From: Rhodobacter sp.
GTDB lineage: Bacteria; Pseudomonadota; Alphaproteobacteria; Rhodobacterales; Rhodobacteraceae
Reading direction: 5' to 3'
Assembly: GCA_020637595.1 (NCBI GenBank)
Contig: JACKKE010000001.1
Location: 458,126-522,125, forward strand
Length of the DNA: 64,000 bases
The notes under the pieces are model-generated. The model was given only the letters and a program-made list of their open reading frames with translations. It was not told the origin of the DNA and did no database searches. Made by a program: the position numbers and the translations under genes. Below, one piece after another: positions 44,712-52,867 of the stretch. Position 1 is the stretch's first letter; every line of letters begins with the position of its first letter.

Positions 44712-45554
44712 ATGGACAAACGCCGCACCGCCCAGATCTTTCGCGAGCGCCTCGCCCAGCTTCTGGCGCAATCGCAGCTGACACAGTCGGCCTTTGCCCA
44801 GGCGATCGGTATCGACCGCTCGGCGCTGTCGCAGCTGACCTCAGGGCAGAACCCCCGCCTGCCCCGCGCCGAAACCTTGCTGGCGCTGGCCGAGCGGTTT
44901 CACGTCTCGGCCGACTGGCTTCTGGGCCTGACCGAGGACCGCGGCGTCGCCAGCCAGGCGCTGAACGCGGTCGAGACCGAACAGGCCCTGGATGAGGAAA
45001 ACCGCACGGCGATGGAACGCTGGCACCTTGAGGCGACCGGGCAGAAGGTGCGCTATGTGCCGGCGCAACTGCCGGATTTGATGCGCACCCCGGCGGTGAT
45101 CGCCTTCCAGGCGGCCTCGAGCGATCAGGAACGCCGCCGCCTGCAACGCCAAACCGACCGCCGGCTGCATTTCTCGCGTATGCCCGAGTCCGACATCGAA
45201 ATGTGCATGCCGTCGCAGACGCTGGAGCTTTTCGCCGCCGGCGCCGGGGTCTGGCGCGGCTTGCCGGCACCGGACCGGGCGGAACAGCTCGACCATATTG
45301 CCGCGACGCTCGATGAGCTCTACCCGGCCTTTCGCGTGTATCTCTTCGACGGACGCAAACGCTTTGCCCCGCCGATGACCGTTTTCGGCTATCAGCGCGC
45401 GGCGATCTATACCGGCGAAACCTATCTGCTGGTGCGCTCGAAACCGCTGGTCCATGACCTTGCCCGCGGCTTTGACACCCATATCCGCCGCGCCGAGATC
45501 CACGCCCACCAGGCCGCCGACTGGGTCCGCGCGCTCACCGTGACGCCCAACTGA
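44712..45554 (+). CDS. XRE-family transcriptional regulator
   Basis: A 280-residue regulator with an N-terminal HTH_3 domain (residues about 8-70; LTQSAFAQAIGIDRSALSQLTSGQ ... FHVSADWLLGL). The C-terminal domain of about 200 residues (VRYVPAQLPDLMRTPAVIAFQA; MPPSQT-like MPSQTLELFAAGAGVWRG) looks like a helical ligand- or protein-binding module I do not recognise. It is divergent from the desaturase operon across 148 bp, a usual arrangement for the operon's own regulator. Confidence 0.85.
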   Translation: MDKRRTAQIFRERLAQLLAQSQLTQSAFAQAIGIDRSALSQLTSGQNPRLPRAETLLALAERFHVSADWLLGLTEDRGVASQALNAVETEQALDEENRTAMERWHLEATGQKVRYVPAQLPDLMRTPAVIAFQAASSDQERRRLQRQTDRRLHFSRMPESDIEMCMPSQTLELFAAGAGVWRGLPAPDRAEQLDHIAATLDELYPAFRVYLFDGRKRFAPPMTVFGYQRAAIYTGETYLLVRSKPLVHDLARGFDTHIRRAEIHAHQAADWVRALTVTPN

Positions 45555-45599
45555 CCGGGGCGCTCCCGCACTCTGTCACGGATCAAAGATCCGCTCCGC

Positions 45600-45767
45600 C
45601 GTTTGGGCCGGGCTCGCTGCGCGAGCCTAGGGGGCTTTGCCCCCTCGCCCTGCGGGCTCACCCCCAGGATATTTGAGACGCAAAGATGGGTCAACATCGC
45701 TTCATCTTTGCGTCTCAAATATCCTCGGGGGATCCAAGGGGGTGGAAAACCTCCTTGGCGGGGTGCT
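45600..45767. repeat. Long direct repeat, right copy (~170 bp)
   Basis: This repeats the 40158-40330 segment: hairpin GGCTCGC-TGC-GCGAGCC, then GGGGGC-TTT-GCCCCC, CCCTGCGGGCTCACCCCC, element (45659-45688), spacer, inverted element (45703-45731), GGATCCAAGGGGGTGGAAAA. It follows the XRE gene. Confidence 0.85.
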
Positions 45768-45892
45768 GTCACATGGTCTGAGTATTGGGTGACAATAGTT
45801 CGGATGCCAGCCGGCGATTTCAGTGGCGATCTTGTCGATGATCAGCGTCTCGATTCGGGCCGGAACGAACGTGCGAAACGCGGTGGCCGTTG

Positions 45893-46129
45893 TCAGCCGC
45901 GAGAGGCGGCCGGTGCGGTGGAAGTGCCGGCGTAACGGCCCGCTTGAAGACGCAGGGCCGGCTTGTGAACGAATCCCGCGCCGGTCAGTCGCATGACTTG
46001 CCCAGCCGCGTTGTGCGGGAAGGTCGGCGACAGCCAGCGGTATTCCTTGCCGGTGATCATGTCGCGCGCCGTCGCGGTCCATGCGACGCGGCCCCAGAGG
46101 CCGGTCGCGTCGTGGCTCAGTTGCTTGAT
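45893..46129 (-). pseudogene. Fragment of a Mu-like phage I (protease/scaffold) protein
   Basis: 78 codons with no usable start, ending at TGA 45893-45895, encode VAWTATARDMITGKEYRW, LSPTFPHNAAGQVMRLTGAG and FVHKPALRLQA. This is the pattern of Mu gpI-like proteins near their autoprotease/scaffold C-terminal half. The remaining phage genes are absent. It is in the same frame as, and directly after, the Hsp20-like fragment, separated by a TAG (46130-46132), so the joint is probably a deletion or recombination scar. Confidence 0.6.
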
Positions 46130-46273
46130 CTACCGGGGGCAGGAAGCCGCCCCGCCCATCTTGACGATGTCACAGGGGAACCAGCTGTCGAGCGTCTGCG
46201 CCCGGCTCGCAGCCTCGAGCGCGTTGGGCAAGCGGTCAAAGCCGATGCCCGAGCGGAACAGAGGTTTAGGGTT
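46130..46273 (-). pseudogene. N-terminal fragment of a small heat-shock protein (Hsp20/IbpA-like)
   Basis: About 47 codons reading PLFRSGIGFDRLPNALEAAS ... DSWFPCDIVKMGG match the N-terminal arm and the start of the alpha-crystallin domain of alphaproteobacterial Hsp20. An in-frame TGA lies upstream in place of the usual start and TAG ends it; the alpha-crystallin domain is missing. It is fused in frame order to the Mu gpI-like fragment. Similarity is judged by eye. Confidence 0.5.
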
Positions 46274-46338
46274 TCAGGAGGGCCCGCGAAGGTTTTCATT
46301 CGCGGGCCCTGCGGGCGATTTCCTGGGGTCTGTCGCCT

Positions 46339-47673
46339 TTATGGCGCGTCGAAGCAGAACCGCCCCGTCGCCGCATCCCAAGCCGAATGCCCGGCGACAT
46401 CGGCATTGGCAAAGCGCACCGCATAGGCGGCCAGCGCCTGGGCATGCGGGTCGGGCGAGGCGAGACAGATCCGGTCGCCCGAGCGGATTCGGCGGTCAAA
46501 GGCCCCCCGGAAGCGCAGGGTCTCGCCCGGGCCGACCGCGCCCAAGAGCCGCTCGCCGCCCAGTTGCACGGGCTGGCCGATCTGCCGGTCACCCCGGTGC
46601 AGCGTGGCCATCAGCGGCCGATGGGAATAGATCCGCGCCCAGCCCTGATTGGTGACCCAGACGCTGAGCCGGCGCCCATGAACATCCGCGGAATCGAGCC
46701 GCAGACGGTAACCAAGGCTGCGCGCGATCTCGTCAAGGCAGCCGCCGGCCTCCCATGCGGGTCGGAAGTAAGGCTCGTTCTCTCGCCCGTTCAGCATCGA
46801 CAGGTGGTATTCAGCGCCCTCACCGAGAATGTCCGCGCAGGTCATGCGAGGCGGCCCTTCCTGGTCACAGGTCTCGGCGGTGAAGGGGGTCCAATCGGTC
46901 AGACCGGCGGCAAAACGGCGCTGGCGCTGCTGACGCCGATCGGTGCCGGTATACGTGCCGACATCATCGGGCGACGCGAGGAAGCAATCGTTGTGAAACC
47001 CGAAGCCGCGACGCTCACCGGCCTGCTCCCAACGCAAGAGGTCGGGCGGGCGGCGCCATTGAACCGGAATGTCCGGCGGAAAGGCCGCGTGGATGGCGTC
47101 GCGGATGATCGCTTTGTTGATCCGCGTGTCGAGCCCGTGTGTCGAATGATGCGCCTCCCCCCATTGACCGATGAACCCTGCCTGTATGACCGCCAGCACC
47201 TCCTGATGGCGCATCAGAATGGGACCCAACTGCTCAATATGCTCAAGGACGCGTTCAAGGGGGGCATCGTCCTCGATCACATCGGGAGGCGGGTTGTTAT
47301 AACTGAAGCGCAGGATCAGCTTGACCCCAGCCGCCTGGGCATTGCGCAGCGACTGCTCAAACTCCTCCAAGAAAGCCGTGGACAGAGAAGCATTCCGGAA
47401 ATTGTCGAGCATGACGTATGCGTAGATCAGCAGATAGCCATTCTCGCGCTCTCCGCGCATCCACCATTCCTCATGGCCCAGATCGACAAGGAAATTGCCG
47501 CCGTGGGCCTAATAGCCCCGTTCGGGCGACAGCACCTCTCCCTCGGCTTCGGTGAATAGGATCGTCGTGGCGCGGGCGGGCGGAGCGAAGGCCGCAAATG
47601 TCAAGAAAAGGGTGAGACATAGCGCCTCGATGGCGCGGCGCGGGCGGGCGGGCAGACGTCGTCCAGAGTTCAT
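46339..47673 (-). pseudogene. DUF4874/DUF4832-type secreted protein with in-frame TAG
   Basis: One frame encodes a signal-peptide-bearing start (MNSGRRLPARPRRAIEALCL ... PPARA; ATG 47673) and reaches SPERGY, then TAG at 47509-47511, then continues AHGGNFLVDLGHEEWW and the remaining 370-odd residues (LLIYAYVMLDNFR, LILRFSYNN, GFIGQWGEAHHSTHGLD, VWVTNQGWARIYSHRP). This is the DUF4874-DUF4832 arrangement of presumed secreted carbohydrate-active proteins. The TAG replaces a residue just after SPERGY. It may be a genuine nonsense mutation; everything downstream is intact. Confidence 0.8.
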
Positions 47674-47875
47674 TGGCGGCCTCGACTTGATGAAAGCAGG
47701 TGGAATGACTGCACAAGGCGCAGCCACAGCGGAGACGTCGGAAGGTTGAGGTCGATAGCGCCAGCATCCCCGGAATCGGGTGAATCTCAAAGTACTGTTT
47801 TCCATAGTTCAGCACGCCGGGCATCTGGAGGATGGCATGGGCGTCTCGATTGATTGGTTGGTGGTCAGGGTAGTC
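47674..47875. other. Intergenic stretch without a recognised gene
   Basis: I see no coding sequence or RNA in this stretch upstream of the DUF4874-type pseudogene and before the IS3 remnant. It should hold the pseudogene's promoter, but no clear motif stands out. Confidence 0.4.
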
Positions 47876-48287
47876 TGAGCTACCCCCCCCCCCGGAAATC
47901 GGGCAGTGACGAAAGCAACGATCTGACGTTTTCTGGTCTCCAAGAATGAGGAGATCAGAACATGAAGAAACGCAGGAATCATCACGCTGAGCTCAAGGCC
48001 CGGGTGGCGCTGGAAACGGTGAAGGGTGAGCGCACGGTGTTAGAGTTGGCCACGGAATATGGCGTGCATCCGGCGATGATCCGTTAGCGGAAAAAAGCCC
48101 TTCTGGAAGGGGCGGCGGACGTCTTCGAGCGGGGCGGAAAGAAGAAGGCCGAGGTCGACGAGGAGACGGTGCGAGACTGCATGCAAAGATCGTGGAACAG
48201 GCCGTCGCCAACGATTTTGCCGCGAAAGCTCAAGCCCTTGACCAGCAAGAGAGGCGGGGCATGATTGAACGCCATCACCCACGCAGT
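47876..48287 (+). mobile_element. IS3-family insertion sequence remnant (left end, orfA, start of orfB)
   Basis: A TGAGCTACCCCCC-type left end at 47876 is followed by an orfA from ATG 47962: MKKRRNHHAELKARVALETV, then RTVLELATEYGVHPAMI, an in-frame TAG, KKALLEGAADVFERGGKKKA, and a one-base frameshift before LHAKIVEQAVANDF. orfB begins MIERHHP and stops within a few codons at about 48287, where repeat-like sequence starts. The rest of orfB and the right end are missing, so it is inactive. An 11-C run (47883-47893) makes the left end error-prone. Confidence 0.8.
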
Positions 48288-48421
48288 CGATCGGGGCGCA
48301 ATGCCCCCGAGGCACGCCCCCACCAGGCCCGCGAGTTCTGGCAACGCGGCTGCGCACAAGACTGCGCTTGCCCGCCGGCGTAGCCCGCGCATAGGCTGGC
48401 GCATCAGTTTCGGAGGGCAGC
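48288..48421. other. Short GC-rich intergenic stretch before mttB-like gene
   Basis: GGGGCGCAATGCCCCCGAGG and CGCCCCCACCAG in this stretch resemble the sequence at 40350-40389 (GGGGGCTCGATGCCCCCGAG). No gene is evident; it should contain the promoter of the mttB-like gene. Confidence 0.4.
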
Positions 48422-49978
48422 ATGGCCGAGGACGGGGCACGGCGGCGCCGGCATGGCGGGCGCGAAGGGAACACGCGGCGGTCTGGCGGACAGGTCATCG
48501 ACCAGATGCCCTGGCGGATCCCCCTGAACCCGGACCGGCCGACCGAACCGCTGGACATGGACGGCGTGACGGCGATCCACAAGGGCGCGATGCGGATCCT
48601 GTCCGAGATCGGCATCGAGTTCCTCAACGACGAGGCTCTGGCAACCTTCCGCGAGGCCGGCTGCCGGATCGACGGGCAGCGGGTCCGCATGGACGAGGAT
48701 TTCGTGATGGAGATGGTGCGCCGGGCGCCGGGCGCCTTCACCATCACCCCGCGCAACCCGGATCGCCAGGTCACCATCGGTGGCGGCCACATGGTCTTTG
48801 TCAATGTCTCGAGCCCGCCCAATTCCTGGGACATCCACCGCGGCAAGCGGTCGGGGGATTTCGAGACCTTCAAGGATTTCATGAAGCTGACGCAGGCGTT
48901 CAACTGCATCCATGTTGCCGGCGGCTATCCGGTCGAGCCGATCGACATCCACCCCTCGGTGCGCCATCTCGACTGTCTCTATGAAAAACTCACGCTGACC
49001 GACAAGGTCTGCCACGCCTACAGCCTGGGCAAGGAACGGGTCGAGGACGTGATGGAGATGGTGCGCATCGCCGGCGGCCTCAGTCACGAGGACTTCGATG
49101 CCAGCCCGCGGATGTATACCAACATCAACTCGGTCAGCCCCTTGAAGCACGATCACCCGATGATCGACGGTGCGTTGCGGCTGGCGCGGCGGCGGCAGCC
49201 GGTGATCGTTACGCCCTTCACGCTGGCCGGTGCAATGGCGCCGGTGACAATGGCGGGTGCGGTGGCGCTGTCGATTGCCGAGGGGCTGTCGGCCATTGCG
49301 CTGATCGAATATGTCGCGCCCGGTTGTCCGGTGGCGATCGGCACCTTCACCTCGAATGTCGACATGCGCTCGGGCGCGCCGGCCTTCGGGACGCCCGAAT
49401 ACATGCGCTCGACGCAGATGACCGGGCAGATGGCACGGTTCTATGGTCTGCCCCTGCGCTCATCGGGCGTGTGCACCGCGAACGTGCCCGACGGCCAGGC
49501 GATGTGGGAGACCTCGAACAGCCTCTGGGCCGCCGTGCAATCGGGATCGAACCTCGTCTATCACGCCGCCGGCTGGCTGGAGGGCGGGCTGATCGCCAGC
49601 CCCGAGAAATTCGTCATGGATTGCGAAGTGCTGCAGATGATCCAGCGGTATTTCGAGCCCCCCACCTGGGCCACCACGCCCGAGGACATCGCCCTGGAGG
49701 CCGTGCGCGAGGTCGGACCCGGCGGGCATTACTTTGGCTGCCAGCACACGCAGGAGCGTTACACCACCGCCTTCTACAGCCCGATTGCCAGCGACTGGCG
49801 CAACTTCGAGGCCTGGGCCGCGGATGGCGGCATCTGGTCGGCCGAACGCGCCAGTCGGATCGCGCGCAAGATCATCGACGGGTTCGAGGCGCCGCCGATC
49901 GACGAGGGCATCCGCGAGGCGCTGGCGGATTTCGTGGCCCGCCGCAAGGCCGAGGGCGGGGCGCCGACGGATTTCTGA
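48422..49978 (+). CDS. MttB-superfamily methyltransferase, non-pyrrolysine type
   Basis: A 518-residue TIM-barrel protein of the trimethylamine methyltransferase family (MQARATE-like start LSEIGIEFLNDEAL; GGGHMVFVNVSSPP; MSPLKHDHPMIDG-like NINSVSPLKHDHPMIDG; EVGPGGHYFGCQHTQERYTTAFY). No in-frame UAG occurs, so it is not a pyrrolysine enzyme; relatives such as MtgB demethylate glycine betaine with a corrinoid protein. No corrinoid-protein gene is in the window. GGAGGGCAGC precedes the ATG. Possible substrates are betaine-type quaternary amines. It converges with the GSCFA gene. Confidence 0.85.
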   Translation: MAEDGARRRRHGGREGNTRRSGGQVIDQMPWRIPLNPDRPTEPLDMDGVTAIHKGAMRILSEIGIEFLNDEALATFREAGCRIDGQRVRMDEDFVMEMVRRAPGAFTITPRNPDRQVTIGGGHMVFVNVSSPPNSWDIHRGKRSGDFETFKDFMKLTQAFNCIHVAGGYPVEPIDIHPSVRHLDCLYEKLTLTDKVCHAYSLGKERVEDVMEMVRIAGGLSHEDFDASPRMYTNINSVSPLKHDHPMIDGALRLARRRQPVIVTPFTLAGAMAPVTMAGAVALSIAEGLSAIALIEYVAPGCPVAIGTFTSNVDMRSGAPAFGTPEYMRSTQMTGQMARFYGLPLRSSGVCTANVPDGQAMWETSNSLWAAVQSGSNLVYHAAGWLEGGLIASPEKFVMDCEVLQMIQRYFEPPTWATTPEDIALEAVREVGPGGHYFGCQHTQERYTTAFYSPIASDWRNFEAWAADGGIWSAERASRIARKIIDGFEAPPIDEGIREALADFVARRKAEGGAPTDF

Positions 49979-49996
49979 GCGACCGGCCCCCCCGTG

Positions 49997-51172
49997 TCAG
50001 CTCCGCCGCGGCTTGCCGAAGCTGTCGAGCAGCTCCTCGTCGCATTTCACGTCCATCTCGTCGAACTCATCGGGGGGCTGATGAACAGTCTGCGGCGGCC
50101 GGCCCGGCCCGGCCTTGCCCGCGCGCGGCCCCTTGCGGCCTCCGCCGCCGGCGATGTCAGCCATCGGTGGCGCCATCCGGGGTGTCAGCCCGCCGGTCGG
50201 ATCCGCCGCATCCGCGTCACTGTTCGGCGGGCGATGCTGGTCGAAGAACACCGACATGACATGGGTCACCCCTTCGGGCGTCACCTCGCGCATCCCTTCC
50301 TGATAGAAGACCCCGCGCGAGGCAGGTCCGGTGACGATGTCATAGCCGGGGAAATAGTCGACGAACCCGTGGCTGGCGACGATTTCCCCCGCGACCGCGC
50401 GCAGCACCGACTTGGTATAGACCGTGGCGACCGAAACCTGCTGCGGCGTCGCCGTGGCCATCATCGACACCGGGCTGACGGTCAGGATGACTTCCAGTTG
50501 CGGGTTGAGGCTGCGGGCGAGGGTCAGAAAGGCCTCCATATCCGCCCGGACCTCGGCGGTGCCGAGGTTCGAGAGCCGGTGACGGCCTGCGTCAAAGGTT
50601 CCGCCGGCGGTTCCGGGACAGAGGGGAAAGCAGGCGCCATCCGCGCGCGACAGCCAGGCCTCGGTCAGGCCCATCGTGAAGACCAGCACATCGGCGGTGC
50701 GAAACACCTCGGCCACCCGCTCGAGGTGATCGCGGCGCAGCGCCCGCAGCTCCTCGACGGAACCGAAGGGTTCAGGTTCGAGGGTCGGGCGGAACGGGTC
50801 AACGACGCCGCCGTCCTTGTCCCACCAGTCCTCGATCGGGGTGAACTGCCCGGTTGCGCGCTGCAGCAGCTGCAGCAGCTGGCGCGAGGTGTAGATATTG
50901 CCATAGCGCGCGGAATAGAGGCCATAGCCCCAGTCCCCCGCCTCTCCCGGCGCGAGCATCTGCGGTGCCGGTTCCAGGTCGACATAATCGAAACCGGCCT
51001 CCTTCAGCCGGCGACCGATGTGCTGGGCAAAACAACTGCCAGCGGTGGCGATGCGTTTGCCGTCCAGTGGAAAACGCCGGACATACCAGTCGCCGATGTC
51101 CTCCGGGGTGCGGGTGCCGATGGCGCGGCGCCAGAAGGCACGGTCCGGCTGGCGGTCATAGGGATGGGTCAT
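49997..51172 (-). CDS. GSCFA-domain protein (SGNH-like hydrolase family)
   Basis: A 391-residue protein with the GSCFA signature (ATAGSCFAQHIGRRL), FTMGLTEAW, SVATVYTKSVLRAV and DYFPGYDIV. GSCFA domains belong to the SGNH/GDSL-hydrolase clan and occur in capsule- and polysaccharide-related clusters. The C-terminal 75 residues are acidic, Pro/Gly-rich and low complexity. The start overlaps the stop of an SGNH-type gene (ATGA), so two SGNH-fold proteins are translationally coupled. Substrate is unknown. Confidence 0.85.
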   Translation of the reverse strand: MTHPYDRQPDRAFWRRAIGTRTPEDIGDWYVRRFPLDGKRIATAGSCFAQHIGRRLKEAGFDYVDLEPAPQMLAPGEAGDWGYGLYSARYGNIYTSRQLLQLLQRATGQFTPIEDWWDKDGGVVDPFRPTLEPEPFGSVEELRALRRDHLERVAEVFRTADVLVFTMGLTEAWLSRADGACFPLCPGTAGGTFDAGRHRLSNLGTAEVRADMEAFLTLARSLNPQLEVILTVSPVSMMATATPQQVSVATVYTKSVLRAVAGEIVASHGFVDYFPGYDIVTGPASRGVFYQEGMREVTPEGVTHVMSVFFDQHRPPNSDADAADPTGGLTPRMAPPMADIAGGGGRKGPRAGKAGPGRPPQTVHQPPDEFDEMDVKCDEELLDSFGKPRRS

Positions 51173-51930
51173 CGCCCTGCCCCCGCGGTTGTCCGGGTGT
51201 CAGGACCCGCCGCCATGCGGCGCGCCAGATCCCCGGCGAGGACGATCATCTCGGCACCGAAGGCCGCATTGGCGTGGTGGCGGTCCGAGGGATCCTCGTG
51301 CCGATAGGTCGAGCGCATGAACCCATCCTCGTCGACCATCGACGCCGGCAGTTCGAGCACCTCGAGGCCGATCCCGGTCACGGCCTCCAGCATCAGCGCG
51401 CGGATATCCCGCCACAGCGCCAATACCGTCCCGGCTCCGATCTGCAGCAGAAAGCGGTTGTCGTGAAAGATCCCCGGCGGTTCGATGGCAAAGACCGGCA
51501 GACCCTGATCGTGCAGCAGGGCGGCCAGTTCGAGGATATACCGCTGGTCGTCGTGAACCAGCTTGCGCAGAAGCGCACGCGAGATCGGGCGGCCCGGGCC
51601 GTCGACCCCATAGGGCAGCATCTCGGAGCGGACCAGCCCACGGATCACCCGCCCGGTCCAGAGCGGCATCGACAGGCCGACGACATCGGGCGCCGGGTCG
51701 TCAGGGGGCAGCCTGGCGAGATGGGCGCGATATGTCTCGTCGAGGATTTCGGCATACGCGCCGGCGGGGCCTTGCCGGCGTGTCCAGAACGGCTGGTTCA
51801 TCCGCCCGCCCGTGCCCAGCGGCACGATCCGCCAGTCGATCCCCGGCGGCAAGGCACCCTGCGCGTCGAGCAACGCGCGACCGCGTTCAAGGGCACCGGT
51901 ATGGGAATCGCCCGCAATCAGGACATGCAT
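51169..51930 (-). CDS. SGNH/GDSL-fold hydrolase-like protein
   Basis: A 253-residue protein beginning HVLIAGDSHTGALE (GDS block I), with a Gly-rich region GTGGRMNQP (block II context) and DRHHANAAFGAEM near the C-terminus, which fits block V (DxxH). It lacks a signal peptide. The ATG at 51930 is the only one close to the block I strand. It sits between an esterase and a GSCFA protein on the same strand. A GDS hydrolase on a polysaccharide or lipid ester is the best family-level guess. Confidence 0.75.
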   Translation of the reverse strand: MHVLIAGDSHTGALERGRALLDAQGALPPGIDWRIVPLGTGGRMNQPFWTRRQGPAGAYAEILDETYRAHLARLPPDDPAPDVVGLSMPLWTGRVIRGLVRSEMLPYGVDGPGRPISRALLRKLVHDDQRYILELAALLHDQGLPVFAIEPPGIFHDNRFLLQIGAGTVLALWRDIRALMLEAVTGIGLEVLELPASMVDEDGFMRSTYRHEDPSDRHHANAAFGAEMIVLAGDLARRMAAGPDTRTTAGAGR

Positions 51931-51982
51931 CACAAACTCGCTTGCCGCCTGTCTGCCATCATCCCAACAGGCGCGAAGCGGG

Positions 51983-52867
51983 TCAAGGCACCTGCCCGGC
52001 CTCGGCGCAATTCCGCACAAAGGCGGCAATTTCCGGTCCGACCCGGTCGCCATCGGCCCCGAGGAACAGGGCCGGTGACAGGTGGTTGTGCCCGGCCAGC
52101 CAGTGCATCCGCGGCCAGACCCCGCGCCGGGCCAAACCGGCCTCGACCACCAGCGCCGCCTGCCGCTGAAAGGCGGGCGGGTCGAGTTCGGACACCGTGA
52201 ACATCAGCGGCCGGTCGCAATCCGTCAGGGCATCCAGCGTCGACTGGGCTGCAAAGCCGGCCGGGTCCGCGCCGAAATACCCCTCCTCGAACGGCAGCCG
52301 GTCGTGGCGGGTGAAATCGTAGATCCCCGACATCAGCACCGCCCCGCGCACCGCCCGATGCACCGCGCCACCGCGCCCGGCCAGGTAATCCGCGATATGG
52401 ATGGCGCCCGCCGACTGCCCGACCAGCACCAGCCGCGGCGTGTCGGTCAGCAGATGCCCTGCCCCGCCGGCCAGGAATTCCACCGCCGCGGCAATGTCCT
52501 CGGCCCCCGACGGCCAGCGCGCCTCGGGCACCAGCCGATAGCTCATCGCCGCGCCGATCAGCCCCTGCGCCACCGCCCAGGCGCCGATATTGGCAAAGAA
52601 CGGCGCACCCGGTCCGCCCTTGTCGCCCGCCGCAAAGCCCCCGCCATGCACATAAAGGACCACCGTGTCGGGCAACGCGCGCCCCAGCGGCCGATACAGG
52701 TCCAGCCGGTTGCGGCGGTGCGGGCCATAGGCCAGATCGACATCGGCGCGCGTCGTTGCCGGGTCGAACCGCGTCCGGTGCCGGGTCAGCGCGGCATAGG
52801 TGCCCTCGATCACCGCCGGGGTCAGCGCGGCGCCCAGGGCACGCAGCGGATCGAGCAGCACACTCAT
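51983..52867 (-). CDS. Alpha/beta-hydrolase, hormone-sensitive-lipase-like esterase
   Basis: A 294-residue esterase of the HSL/arylformamidase-like type. It has an oxyanion hole VLYVHGGGFAAGDKGG, nucleophile Ser in LVGQSAGAIHIADY, acid region SELDPPAFQRQ and a catalytic His in LAGHNHLSP. It starts at ATG 52867 in an ATGA overlap with the luciferase-like gene. A flavin monooxygenase followed by an esterase is the usual arrangement for Baeyer-Villiger-type ring or chain cleavage, though the flavin protein's reaction is unknown here. Confidence 0.88.
   Translation of the reverse strand: MSVLLDPLRALGAALTPAVIEGTYAALTRHRTRFDPATTRADVDLAYGPHRRNRLDLYRPLGRALPDTVVLYVHGGGFAAGDKGGPGAPFFANIGAWAVAQGLIGAAMSYRLVPEARWPSGAEDIAAAVEFLAGGAGHLLTDTPRLVLVGQSAGAIHIADYLAGRGGAVHRAVRGAVLMSGIYDFTRHDRLPFEEGYFGADPAGFAAQSTLDALTDCDRPLMFTVSELDPPAFQRQAALVVEAGLARRGVWPRMHWLAGHNHLSPALFLGADGDRVGPEIAAFVRNCAEAGQVP

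Noticed and set aside
46339..47673. Pyrrolysine or selenocysteine decoding at the TAG of the DUF4874-type gene
   Set aside because: No pyl or sel genes are visible, the family needs no such residue, and the stop lies at a variable position after SPERGY.
48422..49978. Pyrrolysine-dependent trimethylamine methyltransferase
   Set aside because: The frame has no internal UAG; the protein reads through as a full-length non-pyrrolysine MttB homologue.
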